This document shows positions 19,275-28,117 of a stretch of 64,000 bases of DNA, piece by piece; the first letter of the stretch is position 1, and each line of letters begins with the position of its first letter. This stretch comes from an uncultured Mediterranea sp. (lineage in GTDB: Bacteria > Bacteroidota > Bacteroidia > Bacteroidales > Bacteroidaceae), in contig CALZEQ010000007.1 in the NCBI GenBank assembly GCA_945641355.1, forward strand, positions 25,170-89,169. The letters run 5' to 3'. The notes under the pieces were generated by a model that was not told where the DNA came from, ran no database searches, and saw only the letters and a program-made list of their open reading frames with translations. The position numbers and the translations under genes are program-made.

Positions 19275-19319
19275 AAAACTTTCGCTCCGAAAGTTCTAAA
19301 CCTGCGAGGCAGAAGTTTT
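19275..19319. repeat. Nested palindromic intergenic element
   Basis: AACTTTCG and CGAAAGTT flank CTC (19277-19295), CTGC/GCAG form a second small stem, and AAAACTT and AAGTTTT close the whole. It lies in the 439-bp spacer 19140-19578 between divergent genes and looks like a non-coding repeat. Confidence 0.45.
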
Positions 19320-19391
19320 AAAGAAAAGCACGAGAGGTTTTAAACTTGTTTTTTGGTTGTGGCTTGACGAAATGGGTCAATATGGGTGAAC

Positions 19392-19493
19392 CGATATCCT
19401 ATCGGCATCCAGACATTCGAGAAGATCGGAGAGGGTGACTACCTGTATGTAGACAAGACGGCGTTGGTGTACCAGATGCCGACTGGAATATAA
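19392..19493 (+). pseudogene. Remnant of an AAA-ATPase-like / DUF1703 gene
   Basis: The frame encodes RYPIGIQTFEKIGEGDYLYV then DKTALVYQM before a TAA at 19491. This is the start of the large Bacteroidales family of AAA-ATPase_like plus PD-(D/E)XK nuclease (DUF1703) proteins, which normally run to about 500 residues and continue into a GRPRRFGKSLL Walker A. Only about 33 codons survive and no in-frame ATG precedes it (a GTG lies at 19386). Confidence 0.75.
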
Positions 19494-19539
19494 AGGGTGA
19501 AAAATAGGAATTTCCTCTCGTTGATTTGTTTTTTTATAC

Positions 19540-19547
19540 TACTTTTG
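19540..19547 (+). promoter_or_regulatory. -7 box for marC
   Basis: TACTTTTG, 31 nt before the ATG. An AGGAGG ribosome site lies at about 19566-19571, stronger than at most genes in the window. Confidence 0.55.
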
Positions 19548-19578
19548 CAAGTTGAAATAAAAATAGGAGGTCTAACGT

Positions 19579-20178
19579 ATGTTTTCAGATTTTAGTTGGC
19601 AGCAGATGACCAGTGCCTTTATCGTGCTGTTTGCTGTGATTGACATTATCGGTTCCATACCCATCATCATAGATTTGAAGGAGAAGGGTAAAGATGTGAA
19701 TGCCACCAAGGCCACGTTGATATCGTTTGCTTTGCTGGTGGGTTTCTTCTATGCGGGCGATATGCTGCTCAAGCTTTTCCATGTGGACATTGAGTCGTTT
19801 GCCGTAGCCGGCGCGTTCGTTATCTTCCTGCTGTCATTGGAGATGATTCTGGACATCGAAATCTTCAAGAATCAGGGCCCCATCAAGGAGGCCACTTTGG
19901 TGCCGCTGGTCTTTCCGCTATTGGCCGGTGCCGGAGCCTTCACCACACTGCTCTCCTTGCGTGCCGAGTATGCCAGCATCAACATCATCATTGCGCTGGT
20001 GCTCAATATGATTTGGGTCTATATCGTAGTGCGGCTTACGGGGCGGGTCGAACGCTTCCTGGGTAAGGGAGGCATCTATATCATCCGTAAGTTCTTCGGC
20101 ATCATCCTGCTGGCCATTTCGGTCCGTCTCTTCACCGCCAACATCACCCAGTTGCTTGAGTCTCTGCAGCAGGGCTGA
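19579..20178 (+). CDS. MarC family integral membrane protein
   Basis: A 199-residue inner membrane protein with six predicted helices. The family signatures are visible: FAVIDIIGSIPIIIDLKEK near the N-terminus, FAVAGAFVIFLLSLEMIL in the middle and VPLVFPLLAGAGAFTTLLSL near the second half (the PLAIPLLAGPGAI-type motif). Family function is unsettled; the early link to antibiotic resistance in E. coli did not hold. The last 87 codons overlap the rhomboid gene in antisense. Confidence 0.88.
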   Translation: MFSDFSWQQMTSAFIVLFAVIDIIGSIPIIIDLKEKGKDVNATKATLISFALLVGFFYAGDMLLKLFHVDIESFAVAGAFVIFLLSLEMILDIEIFKNQGPIKEATLVPLVFPLLAGAGAFTTLLSLRAEYASINIIIALVLNMIWVYIVVRLTGRVERFLGKGGIYIIRKFFGIILLAISVRLFTANITQLLESLQQG

Positions 20179-20817
20179 TTCAGTATCGGATGCCTGTTCC
20201 GTCTCTTCCTCTTCGTCTTCCTCTTCGAAGGGGTCGGGGCGTTGCGGCCCTTGCTTCATGAAGGCTACCGCACATACAACACCTGCAACGGCACCGCTCA
20301 GATGTCCCTCCCACGACGTGGTGGCTTTGGCAAAGGTCGGGAACATGTTCCATACCAGTCCGCCGTACAGGAATGTAACCAGCAGTGAAATGGCCGTCAG
20401 GGGTACGTGACGGCGCAGTAGACCGCTGAAGAAGAGAAAGAAGGCCAGACCGTAGATGAGGCCGCTGGCTCCTACGTGCCAGCCCGGTTGGCCGATGACG
20501 AAAGTCAGCAGTCCGCACCCTATCCAGAGGGTAAAGAAAATGTACGACGCAATGCCCCGATAAAAATAGAAAAGGCACCACGACAGGAAGAAGAGTGGCA
20601 GGGTGTTGGCCATCAAATGGCGGTAACTGCTATGTATCAGCGGATGGGCAAAGATGCCGAACACACCCCGCTGCTCGCGCGGGTAGATACCCAGCCGGCA
20701 GAAGTCCCAATCCATGCCCGTCTCCAGAAATTTCAGCAGATAGAGCACGAACAACAGGAAGCAGGGAAATGCGGCTGCCAGGCAGATCCGCTGTAGGTCT
20801 TGTTTCATTTTTTGCAT
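19918..20817 (-). CDS. Rhomboid-family intramembrane serine protease
   Basis: Six or so membrane helices with the rhomboid signature. HPLIHSSYRHLMANTLPLFF forms the conserved His/Asn oxyanion segment, HVGASGLIYG carries the nucleophile (Ser 118), and WEGHLSGAVAG the catalytic His (172), giving the Ser-His dyad. After the last helix comes an acidic stretch of E and D (about 198-213). From residue 214 to 299 the reading frame lies entirely antisense to marC, so this tail is probably not conserved and the ancestral stop was likely near 20180. The protein cleaves membrane helices; its substrate is unknown. Confidence 0.87.
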   Translation of the reverse strand: MQKMKQDLQRICLAAAFPCFLLFVLYLLKFLETGMDWDFCRLGIYPREQRGVFGIFAHPLIHSSYRHLMANTLPLFFLSWCLFYFYRGIASYIFFTLWIGCGLLTFVIGQPGWHVGASGLIYGLAFFLFFSGLLRRHVPLTAISLLVTFLYGGLVWNMFPTFAKATTSWEGHLSGAVAGVVCAVAFMKQGPQRPDPFEEEDEEEETEQASDTESALLQRLKQLGDVGGEETDRNGQQDDAEELTDDIDASLTQEAFDPPRKPHYDIDPNHIEHQRNDDVDAGILGTQGEQCGEGSGTGQ

Positions 20818-20908
20818 ACAAAGTTTCCTTTTTGCACTTTATATATTCGTTTCATGTTACAATACTACAGATTATTTACGGAAAATACGAAAAAAATCTG
20901 TTTTTATT

Positions 20909-20938
20909 TTTGATAGTAAGTATTAATTCGTAATTTTG
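20909..20938 (+). promoter_or_regulatory. Promoter of the alpha-glucan operon
   Basis: TTTG at 20909-20912 and TAATTTTG at 20931-20938 are 18 nt apart, about 65 nt before the GH133 start. Confidence 0.6.
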
Positions 20939-21003
20939 GGCATCGCTATCAGTGGGTGTGATGGCGTGAACCTGAATAATTAACCTTTAAATAATGCACA
21001 ACT

Positions 21004-22944
21004 ATGAGTTATTTACGATTTGACAAGACCCTGATGATCAATCTGCAGGAATCTTTGCCAAGGGAGATTCTTCGGACGAACAAGTCGGGTGCCTATCATT
21101 GTACGACAATTGTGGATTGTAACACACGCAAATATCACGGTTTGTTGGTGATGCCTGTCCCCAACCTGGACGATGAGAACCATGTGCTGCTATCTTCTTT
21201 GGATGAAACGGTAATTCAGCATGGTGCGGAGTTTAACTTGGGATTGCATAAATATCAAGGAAATAACTTTAGTCCCAACGGGCACAAGTATATCCGGGAG
21301 TTTGACTGTGAGCATATCCCTGCCACTACCTATCGGGTAGGCGGAGTTATCCTTCGGAAAGAGAAAATCTTCGTTCACCACGAAAACCGGATTCTGATTC
21401 GTTACACCTTGGTCGATGCCCATTCGGCAACTACACTTCGTTTCCGTCCGTTCCTTGCCTTCCGCAGCGTACGCGAATATACGCACGAGAATCCGCAGGC
21501 CAGCCGCGAATATCAGCTGGTAGAGAACGGCATCAAGACCTGCATGTACCCCGGCTATCCCGAACTCTACATGCAGCTCAACAAGAAGAACGAGTTCCAC
21601 TTCCAGCCCGACTGGTATCGGGGTATAGAGTATCCCAAGGAACAGGAACGTGGATACGACTTCAACGAGGACCTCTATGTGCCCGGATACTTCGAGGTGG
21701 ATATCAAGAAGGGCGAGAGCATCGTCTTCTCGGCAGGTGTGTCCGAGGTGTCTACCCGCAGGCTGAAACAGACTTTCGAGGCCGAAGTGGAAGACCGCAC
21801 ACCGCGTGACAGTTTCTATCACTGTCTGAAGAACTCGGCCCACCAGTTCCACAACAAACAGGGTGACGAACACTACGTGCTGGCCGGCTATCCCTGGTTC
21901 AAGTGCCGTGCCCGCGACCTCTTCATCTCACTGCCGGGCCTGACGCTGGCCGTGGACGAGCGCGACGAGTTTGAAGATGTGATGGCAACGGCAGCGAAAG
22001 CTATCCGCCAGTTCATCAACGGCGAGCCCTCTACCTATAAGATATATGAAATGGAGCATCCCGACATCCTGCTTTGGGCCGTATGGTGCCTGCAGCAGTA
22101 TGCGAAGGATACCTCGCGCGAACAATGCCGCGAGCGCTACGGCGAATTGCTGGAGGAAATCATGCAGTTCATTCTGGACCGTAAGCACGACAACCTCTTC
22201 CTGCATGACAATGGCCTGCTATTCACCAACGGCAGCGACAAGGCTATCACGTGGATGAACTCTACCGCTGACGGCCGTCCCGTCATTCCGCGTACGGGAT
22301 ACATCGTTGAGGTGAATGCATTGTGGTACAATGCACTCCGTTTCGTGGCCGACCTCTTCCGCGAAAGCGACAAGGCAACGTTGGTCGAAGAACTGGACAC
22401 ACAGGCCGAAAAGGCCGGCAAGGCGTTTGTCGATGTGTTCCGCAACGAATATGGCTATCTGTTCGACTATGTGGACGGATATATGATGGACTGGAGCGTG
22501 CGCCCCAATATGATCTTTACGGTTGCATTCGACTATTCTCCTCTGGACCGGGCACAGAAGAAGCAGGTACTGGACATCGTGACCAAGGAACTGCTGACAC
22601 CCAAGGGACTGCGTACCCTGAGCCCCAAGAGCGGCGGCTACAACCCCAACTACGTGGGACCGCAACGGCAGCGTGACTATGCCTATCACCAGGGAACAGC
22701 TTGGCCCTGGCTGCTGGGATTCTATATGGAAGCCTACCTGCGCATCTACAAGATGAGCGGTATCTCCTTTGTAGAACGCTATCTGATAGGTATGGAAGAC
22801 GAGATGACCTCGCACTGCATCGGTGCGTTGCCCGAACTGTTTGACGGCAATCCCCCGTTTGTAGGACGTGGAGCAGTCTCCTTTGCCATGAACACGGCAG
22901 AGATGCTGCGCATCTTGAAGTTATTGTCAAAGTATAATTTATAA
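21004..22944 (+). CDS. Glycogen debranching enzyme, GH133 (amylo-alpha-1,6-glucosidase)
   Basis: A 646-residue cytoplasmic enzyme of the archaeal/bacterial debranching type. The N-terminal beta domain begins KSGAYHCTTIVDCNTRKYHGLLV, the family start, and ends near residue 280. The C-terminal (alpha/alpha)6 barrel has AGYPWFKCRARDLFISLPGL, then NSTADGRPVIPRTGYIVEVNALWYNAL and YHQGTAWPWLLGFYMEAYL, which match the catalytic segments of GH133. It should remove alpha-1,6 branch stubs from glycogen. It is first in an operon with a GT4 synthase (14 nt on) and GH57, so synthesis and breakdown of storage glucan are coupled. Confidence 0.92.
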   Translation: MSYLRFDKTLMINLQESLPREILRTNKSGAYHCTTIVDCNTRKYHGLLVMPVPNLDDENHVLLSSLDETVIQHGAEFNLGLHKYQGNNFSPNGHKYIREFDCEHIPATTYRVGGVILRKEKIFVHHENRILIRYTLVDAHSATTLRFRPFLAFRSVREYTHENPQASREYQLVENGIKTCMYPGYPELYMQLNKKNEFHFQPDWYRGIEYPKEQERGYDFNEDLYVPGYFEVDIKKGESIVFSAGVSEVSTRRLKQTFEAEVEDRTPRDSFYHCLKNSAHQFHNKQGDEHYVLAGYPWFKCRARDLFISLPGLTLAVDERDEFEDVMATAAKAIRQFINGEPSTYKIYEMEHPDILLWAVWCLQQYAKDTSREQCRERYGELLEEIMQFILDRKHDNLFLHDNGLLFTNGSDKAITWMNSTADGRPVIPRTGYIVEVNALWYNALRFVADLFRESDKATLVEELDTQAEKAGKAFVDVFRNEYGYLFDYVDGYMMDWSVRPNMIFTVAFDYSPLDRAQKKQVLDIVTKELLTPKGLRTLSPKSGGYNPNYVGPQRQRDYAYHQGTAWPWLLGFYMEAYLRIYKMSGISFVERYLIGMEDEMTSHCIGALPELFDGNPPFVGRGAVSFAMNTAEMLRILKLLSKYNL

Positions 22945-22958
22945 GAGGAGGAACAACA

Positions 22959-24227
22959 ATGAAAGTATTAATGTTTGGATGGGAATTTCCTCCCAAGATA
23001 TATGGTGGTCTGGCTGTTGCGTCGTATGGTATCACGAAGGGGCTGAGCCTGCAGGGCGATATCGAGACTACGTTCTGTATGCCGAAACCCTGTGGTGACG
23101 AAGAGAAGTTCCTGAATATTGTGGGTATGAACCAGGTGCCTATCGTGTGGCGCGACGTTGACTACGATTACTTGAAGCAACGCCTGCCCTCTTATGCAAC
23201 CCCTGAGCAGTACTACGCATTCCGTGATCATATCTATGCCGATTTTTCGTACATGCATGTCAACGACTTGGGATGTATGGAGTTTGCCGGTGGCTATCCG
23301 GGCAACCTGCACGAAGAAATCAACAACTTCTCCATCATAGCCGGCGTGGTGGCACGTCAGCAGGAGTTTGACATCATCCATGCACACGACTGGCTCACCT
23401 ATCCAGCAGGCGTACATGCTAAGATGGTAAGCGGAAAGCCGCTTTGCATCCATGTGCATGCTACCGACTTCGACCGCTCACGCGGTAAGGTGAATCCGAC
23501 AGTCTACTCTATTGAAAAGAACGGTATGGATCATGCAGACTGCATCATGTGCGTTTCCGAGCTGACACGCCAGACAGTGATTCATCAGTATCATCAGGAT
23601 CCGCGCAAGTGTTTCGCCATGCACAATGCAGTATATCCATTGTCACAAGAGTTGCAGGACATTCCGCGTCCCGATCATTCAAAGGAGAAAGTGGTTACCT
23701 TCCTGGGCCGTATCACTATGCAGAAGGGACCAGAATATTTTGTTGAAGCTGCCGCCATGGTACTGAAACGTACCCGCAACATCCGCTTTGTGATGGCAGG
23801 TAGTGGCGATATGATGAATGCCATGATCAATCTGGCAGCCGAGCGTGGCATTGCCGACCGTTTCCACTTCCCCGGCTTCATGAAAGGCAAGCAGGTTTAC
23901 GAAGTCTATAAGAACAGTGACGTCTTTGTGATGCCCTCTGTATCCGAGCCCTTTGGTATTGCACCGTTGGAGGCCATGCAGTGTGGTACTCCTTCCATCA
24001 TTTCCAAGCAATCAGGTTGCGGTGAGATTTTGGATAAGGTGATAAAGACCGACTACTGGGATATTCACGCCATGGCTGATGCCATCTACTCCATCTGTAC
24101 CAACCGCTCGCTCTTCCAGTATCTGCAGGAAGAGGGCAAGAAAGAGGTTGACGGCATCACTTGGGAAAAGGTAGGATTACGCATCCGTGCCCTTTACGAG
24201 GAAGTAATCAGAAATTACGGTAAATAA
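22959..24227 (+). CDS. GT4 glycosyltransferase, glycogen/starch synthase type
   Basis: A 422-residue GT-B enzyme. The N-terminal domain opens VLMFGWEFPPKIYGGLAVAS with the glycine-rich loop and has IHAHDWLTYPAGV and IHVHATDFDR. The C-terminal domain has GRITMQKGPEYFVEAA and the E-x7-E motif SEPFGIAPLEAMQCGTPSII. It probably extends alpha-1,4-glucan from a nucleotide sugar, and in Bacteroidota this gene follows the debranching enzyme. The donor (ADP- or UDP-glucose) cannot be read from sequence. AGGAGG stands before the start. Confidence 0.88.
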   Translation: MKVLMFGWEFPPKIYGGLAVASYGITKGLSLQGDIETTFCMPKPCGDEEKFLNIVGMNQVPIVWRDVDYDYLKQRLPSYATPEQYYAFRDHIYADFSYMHVNDLGCMEFAGGYPGNLHEEINNFSIIAGVVARQQEFDIIHAHDWLTYPAGVHAKMVSGKPLCIHVHATDFDRSRGKVNPTVYSIEKNGMDHADCIMCVSELTRQTVIHQYHQDPRKCFAMHNAVYPLSQELQDIPRPDHSKEKVVTFLGRITMQKGPEYFVEAAAMVLKRTRNIRFVMAGSGDMMNAMINLAAERGIADRFHFPGFMKGKQVYEVYKNSDVFVMPSVSEPFGIAPLEAMQCGTPSIISKQSGCGEILDKVIKTDYWDIHAMADAIYSICTNRSLFQYLQEEGKKEVDGITWEKVGLRIRALYEEVIRNYGK

Positions 24228-24245
24228 TAAAACAAGAATAACGAT

Positions 24246-25661
24246 ATGAGAACCATTTGTCTTTATTTTGAAATACATCAAATCATTCATCTGAAACGTT
24301 ACCGCTTCTTTGATATCGGTACCAACCACTACTACTACGATGACTATGCCAACGAAACCAGCATCAACGACGTAGCCGAACGCTCCTATATACCTGCACT
24401 GAATACCTTGATTGAGATGGTCAAGAACTCGAATGGTGCCTTCAAGGTTGCTCTCTCTATCTCGGGCGTAGCTCTGGAGCAGCTCGAAATTCATGCACCT
24501 GCCGTCATTGACCTGCTGCATCAGCTCAATGATACCGGTTGCTGTGAGTTCCTGGCTGAACCTTATTCTCACGGCCTCTCTTCGCTGGCCAATGAGGATT
24601 GCTTCAAGGAAGAGGTGATGCGCCAGAGCGAAAAGATGAAGCAGATGTTCGGAAAGGCTCCCAAGGTATTCCGCAACTCCAGCCTCATCTATTCCGACGA
24701 AATCGGTGCCGCTGTGGCTTCGATGGGCTTTAAGGGTATGCTGACTGAGGGTGCTAAGCACATTCTGGGTTGGAAGAGCCCCCACTATGTATATCATTGC
24801 AACATGAATCCCAATCTGAAGTTGCTGTTGCGCGACTTCAAGTTGTCAGATGATATCAGCTTGCGCTTCTCCAACTCGGAGTGGAGCGAGTATCCGCTGT
24901 TTGCCGACAAGTACATCGGTTGGATTGACTCACTGCCGCAAGAAGAGCAGGTCATCAACATTTTCATGGAACTGTGTGCACTGGGTATCTACCAGCCGCT
25001 CTCTTCCAATATCCTGGAATTCCTCAAAGCATTGCCGGCTTGTGCCAAGGAGAAAGGCATCACCTTCTCCACTCCCACCGAGGTGGTTACCAAACTGAAA
25101 CCTATCTCGCAACTCGACGTTCCTTATCCCATGTCGTGGGTGGACGAGGAGAGAGATACCAGCTGCTGGCTGGGTAACGTGATGCAGCGCGAGGCCTTCA
25201 ACAAACTCTACAGCGTGGCCGAACGTGTACACATCTGCGATGACCGCCGCATCAAGCAAGATTGGGATTATCTGCAGGCCAGCAATAACTTCCGCTTCAT
25301 GACGACGAAGCAGAACAGCGTTACTTTGTCCCGTGGAATCTATGAATCACCTTACGATGCTTTCACCAACTATATGAACATCTTGGGTGACTTCATCAAA
25401 CGGGTGGATTCCCTCTATCCGGTGGACATCGACAACGAGGAGCTGAACGCACTGCTTACTACGATACGTAACCAGGGCAACGAGATTGAGGAACTGCACA
25501 AGGAGCTGGACAAGGCACAGGCCAAGTTGGGCAAGGTAGAAAAGGCAGCCAAACCGGCTAAGGAACCTGCAGCAAAGAAGCCCGCAGCCAAAAAGACGGT
25601 AGCCAAGAAACCTGCAGCCAAGAAGCCGGCTGCAAAGAAAGAACCTGAGAAGGAAAGTTAA
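24246..25661 (+). CDS. GH57 alpha-glucan hydrolase with Lys/Ala/Pro-rich C-terminal tail
   Basis: A 471-residue protein. Residues 1-400 form a GH57 barrel: CLYFEIHQIIHLKRYRFFDI replaces the usual HxHQP opening (here EIHQI), with CEFLAEPYSHGLSSL, FRNSSLIYSD and the SEWSEYPLFADKYIGWIDSL segment. A coiled-coil like stretch (about 405-435) leads into a tail of PAAKK-type repeats (about 436-471) like the basic tails of bacterial histone H1 homologues. It is the third gene of the glucan operon, 18 nt after GT4. It probably acts on glycogen as an amylase or branching-type enzyme. The tail is unusual and may bind a polyanion or glycogen particles; that is a guess. Confidence 0.87.
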   Translation: MRTICLYFEIHQIIHLKRYRFFDIGTNHYYYDDYANETSINDVAERSYIPALNTLIEMVKNSNGAFKVALSISGVALEQLEIHAPAVIDLLHQLNDTGCCEFLAEPYSHGLSSLANEDCFKEEVMRQSEKMKQMFGKAPKVFRNSSLIYSDEIGAAVASMGFKGMLTEGAKHILGWKSPHYVYHCNMNPNLKLLLRDFKLSDDISLRFSNSEWSEYPLFADKYIGWIDSLPQEEQVINIFMELCALGIYQPLSSNILEFLKALPACAKEKGITFSTPTEVVTKLKPISQLDVPYPMSWVDEERDTSCWLGNVMQREAFNKLYSVAERVHICDDRRIKQDWDYLQASNNFRFMTTKQNSVTLSRGIYESPYDAFTNYMNILGDFIKRVDSLYPVDIDNEELNALLTTIRNQGNEIEELHKELDKAQAKLGKVEKAAKPAKEPAAKKPAAKKTVAKKPAAKKPAAKKEPEKES

Positions 25662-25676
25662 GCGTTTTTTTATAAG

Positions 25677-25703
25677 TACTGCGTGGCTAATCGCCACGTA
25701 GTA
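25677..25703. terminator. Hairpin after the alpha-glucan operon
   Basis: TACTGCGTGGC and GCCACGTAGTA pair with one G-U. A T run lies before the stem, so it may serve the minus strand dnaG transcript as well. Confidence 0.5.
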
Positions 25704-25814
25704 TATTTCATACAATAAATAGCAAGGGGATGGGGTCCGTGAAGGATGTACATCCTCTTTTTTTGTGTGAACGAGGCAATCAGGAAGCGCGTCCGGAGGG
25801 AGTGGCATGAAGTG

Positions 25815-27938
25815 TCAGGAGGTCAGCACGATGCGGTCGCCCAGTTCGCGTGCCATGGCGTTTTGCACCTTGCGCAGGTCGCTGTAGCGCTTCATGATGT
25901 CGTTGCAGCGGGTTTCGTCGTTTACTACGGCGGGATCCTGCAGGGCACGCATCAGGTGCTTCAGTTCGGCACTCACGATGGCATACTTGAAGTCCACCAG
26001 CAGCATGGGTACCAGTTCTACCAGTCTCTCCTCGTCTGTCACGATCTTCTGGTTCTTCGAGTGGTACTTGCTCAGCTGGTAGCGGTTGCTTATCAGTTCG
26101 GCACTGAGGCGGCTGATGGTCGGGTCGGGGTGAGCCACGAAGTACCGTTCGGCCACAAAGCCCTCCTGATGGATGTGCTCTACAGCCTCAACCAGCATCC
26201 GGCGATGCAGTGGATTGTGAAATGTCAGTTCGTCGTTCCTCAGATCGCTGGCTATATACTCGGTTACGGTCAGCGGCGTATCATGGCCGTTGTCATCGGT
26301 CACGTTGCACATCACCTTTTCGCCATAGCGTACCAGCATCTGTAGAATCTGCCGTTCGTAGCGGTAGAACTCATTCTCTTCCTTCGCCTCCATAGGGAGG
26401 AACGATGTCGAGGGAGGTGCAGACACGTCACCCGGATAGGGACTCTCGGGCGTGTCTACGGGGGGAGGTGGTGGGGGTACCTCACCGCCTTCCGATACAG
26501 GCTGTGTGGACGAGGAAAGGACGGTCGCATCGGTCTCGGTCGGGTCGGTACCGGGCATGGGAGTGCCCTCTGCCAGCCGACGCGCCCGTTGGCGTTCGCG
26601 CTCGGCCTGTTCGGCACGTGCTTCCGCCTGTTTTTCGCGTCGCTTGGCCACTTCAGATACCAGCAGGCGGTCTTCCACATGCAGCAACTGGGCACACTCC
26701 TTGATGTAGACATCGCGCACAATGGCTTCGGGTATTACCGAGATGCTCTGCACCAGACTGCCTATCAGTTCGGCCCGTTTGATGGGGTCGCGTCCCGCAT
26801 CTTCCAGCAGCAGGTTGGCCTTGAAGCGGATGAAGTCTGTCTCGTGTTGGTGGATGAACTCCTGAAACTCCGTGGAGTTGTGCTTGCGGGCGAAGGAGTC
26901 GGGGTCGTCCCCGTCGGGCAGCAGGCATACCTTGATGTTCATGCCCTCTTCCAACAGCATGTCGATGCCTCGCAGCGAGGCATGTATGCCGGCTTCGTCA
27001 CCGTCGTACAGAATGGTCATGTTGTTGGTGAAGCGGTGTATCATCCGTATTTGGCCGGTTGTCAGTGCCGTACCCGATGAGGCCACTACATTCTCCACGC
27101 CGCTCTGGTGCATGGAGATGACGTCGGTGTAACCTTCCACCAGAAAGCAGCGGTCCTGTTTCACGATGGCCTGTTTTGCAAAGTAGATGCCATACAGTTC
27201 GTTGCTTTTGTGGTAGATGTCCGATTCGGGCGAGTTGACATACTTCACCTTCACTCCCTTGGTAGCACTGGCCAGCACTCGTCCGCCGAAGGCTACTACC
27301 TTGCCCGACAGTGTGTGTACGGGGAAGATGACACGGCCCCAAAAGCGGTCGCGCAGGCGGTGATCGTCCGTCTCGTAGCAGAGTCCCGTTTTCAGCAGGT
27401 ATTCTGCCTTGTATCCTTTCTTCTGTGCCTCTTGTGCCATGGCGTCGCGGCTCTCGGTACAGTAGCCCAGCTGAAACTTTTCGATGATGTCGTCGCGGAA
27501 GCCCCGGCTGCGTAGGTAGACCATGCCGACACTGCGCCCTTCGGTGTGGTGGCGCAGGATGTTCTGGAAATAGTCGCGGGCAAACTGGTTGACGATGAAG
27601 AGGCTCTCACGTTCGCTCTGTGCCTGCTTCTGCTCGTTGGTCAGCTCCTTCTCCTTCACCTCGATGCCATACTTCTTGGCCAGATATTTCAACGCTTCGG
27701 GATAGGAGAGCTGTTCGTGCTCCATGATGAAGTGTACGGCATTGCCTCCCTTGCCGCAGGCAAAGCACTTGCACAATCCCTTGGCAGGTGATACGTAGAA
27801 CGAGGGGGTCTTGTCGTCGTGAAAGGGGCACAAGCCCACATAGTTCACACCGCGTTTGCGCAGGGTGACGAAGTCTGACACGACATCGTATATCTGTGCC
27901 GCATCCAGTATCCGGTCTATGGTGGCTTGGTCTATCAT
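25815..27938 (-). CDS. dnaG: DNA primase
   Basis: Makes RNA primers at the replication fork. The N-terminal zinc ribbon is CPFHDDKTPSFYVSPAKGLC with later CFACGKGG (C-H-C-C ligands). The RNA polymerase core follows (YLRSRGFRDDIIEKFQLGY), then the Toprim segments FLVEGYTDVISMHQSG and ILYDGDEAGIHAS. A Pro/Ser/Thr-rich linker (about 465-520) separates the C-terminal helicase-binding domain, which is divergent as usual in Bacteroidota. 707 residues is normal for the phylum. No rpoD or rpsU is adjacent. Confidence 0.96.
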   Translation of the reverse strand: MIDQATIDRILDAAQIYDVVSDFVTLRKRGVNYVGLCPFHDDKTPSFYVSPAKGLCKCFACGKGGNAVHFIMEHEQLSYPEALKYLAKKYGIEVKEKELTNEQKQAQSERESLFIVNQFARDYFQNILRHHTEGRSVGMVYLRSRGFRDDIIEKFQLGYCTESRDAMAQEAQKKGYKAEYLLKTGLCYETDDHRLRDRFWGRVIFPVHTLSGKVVAFGGRVLASATKGVKVKYVNSPESDIYHKSNELYGIYFAKQAIVKQDRCFLVEGYTDVISMHQSGVENVVASSGTALTTGQIRMIHRFTNNMTILYDGDEAGIHASLRGIDMLLEEGMNIKVCLLPDGDDPDSFARKHNSTEFQEFIHQHETDFIRFKANLLLEDAGRDPIKRAELIGSLVQSISVIPEAIVRDVYIKECAQLLHVEDRLLVSEVAKRREKQAEARAEQAERERQRARRLAEGTPMPGTDPTETDATVLSSSTQPVSEGGEVPPPPPPVDTPESPYPGDVSAPPSTSFLPMEAKEENEFYRYERQILQMLVRYGEKVMCNVTDDNGHDTPLTVTEYIASDLRNDELTFHNPLHRRMLVEAVEHIHQEGFVAERYFVAHPDPTISRLSAELISNRYQLSKYHSKNQKIVTDEERLVELVPMLLVDFKYAIVSAELKHLMRALQDPAVVNDETRCNDIMKRYSDLRKVQNAMARELGDRIVLTS

Positions 27939-27986
27939 GCTCTTCTACTTCCGTTTTAAGTTCGTTCGAATGCCGTTTGAACGGTG

Positions 27987-28017
27987 CAAAAATAGGGATT
28001 AATTACAGTTCGTGCAA
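27987..28017 (-). promoter_or_regulatory. Promoter of dnaG
   Basis: On the minus strand TTG (28017-28015) and TATTTTTG (27994-27987) are 20 nt apart, 48 nt before the ATG. Confidence 0.55.
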
Positions 28018-28055
28018 GGGTAGGGTACCAACGTTTGCGAATAATCCTCTATTTA

Positions 28056-28086
28056 TTTGCTCTCATCAAATAAATTTGTACTTTTG
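28056..28086 (+). promoter_or_regulatory. Promoter of the NVEALA-propeller pair
   Basis: TTTG at 28056-28059 and TACTTTTG at 28079-28086 with exactly 19 nt between, 31 nt before the peptide ATG. Confidence 0.75.
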
Positions 28087-28117
28087 CACAAGTATTAATC
28101 ATTAAATTCAAAACACG

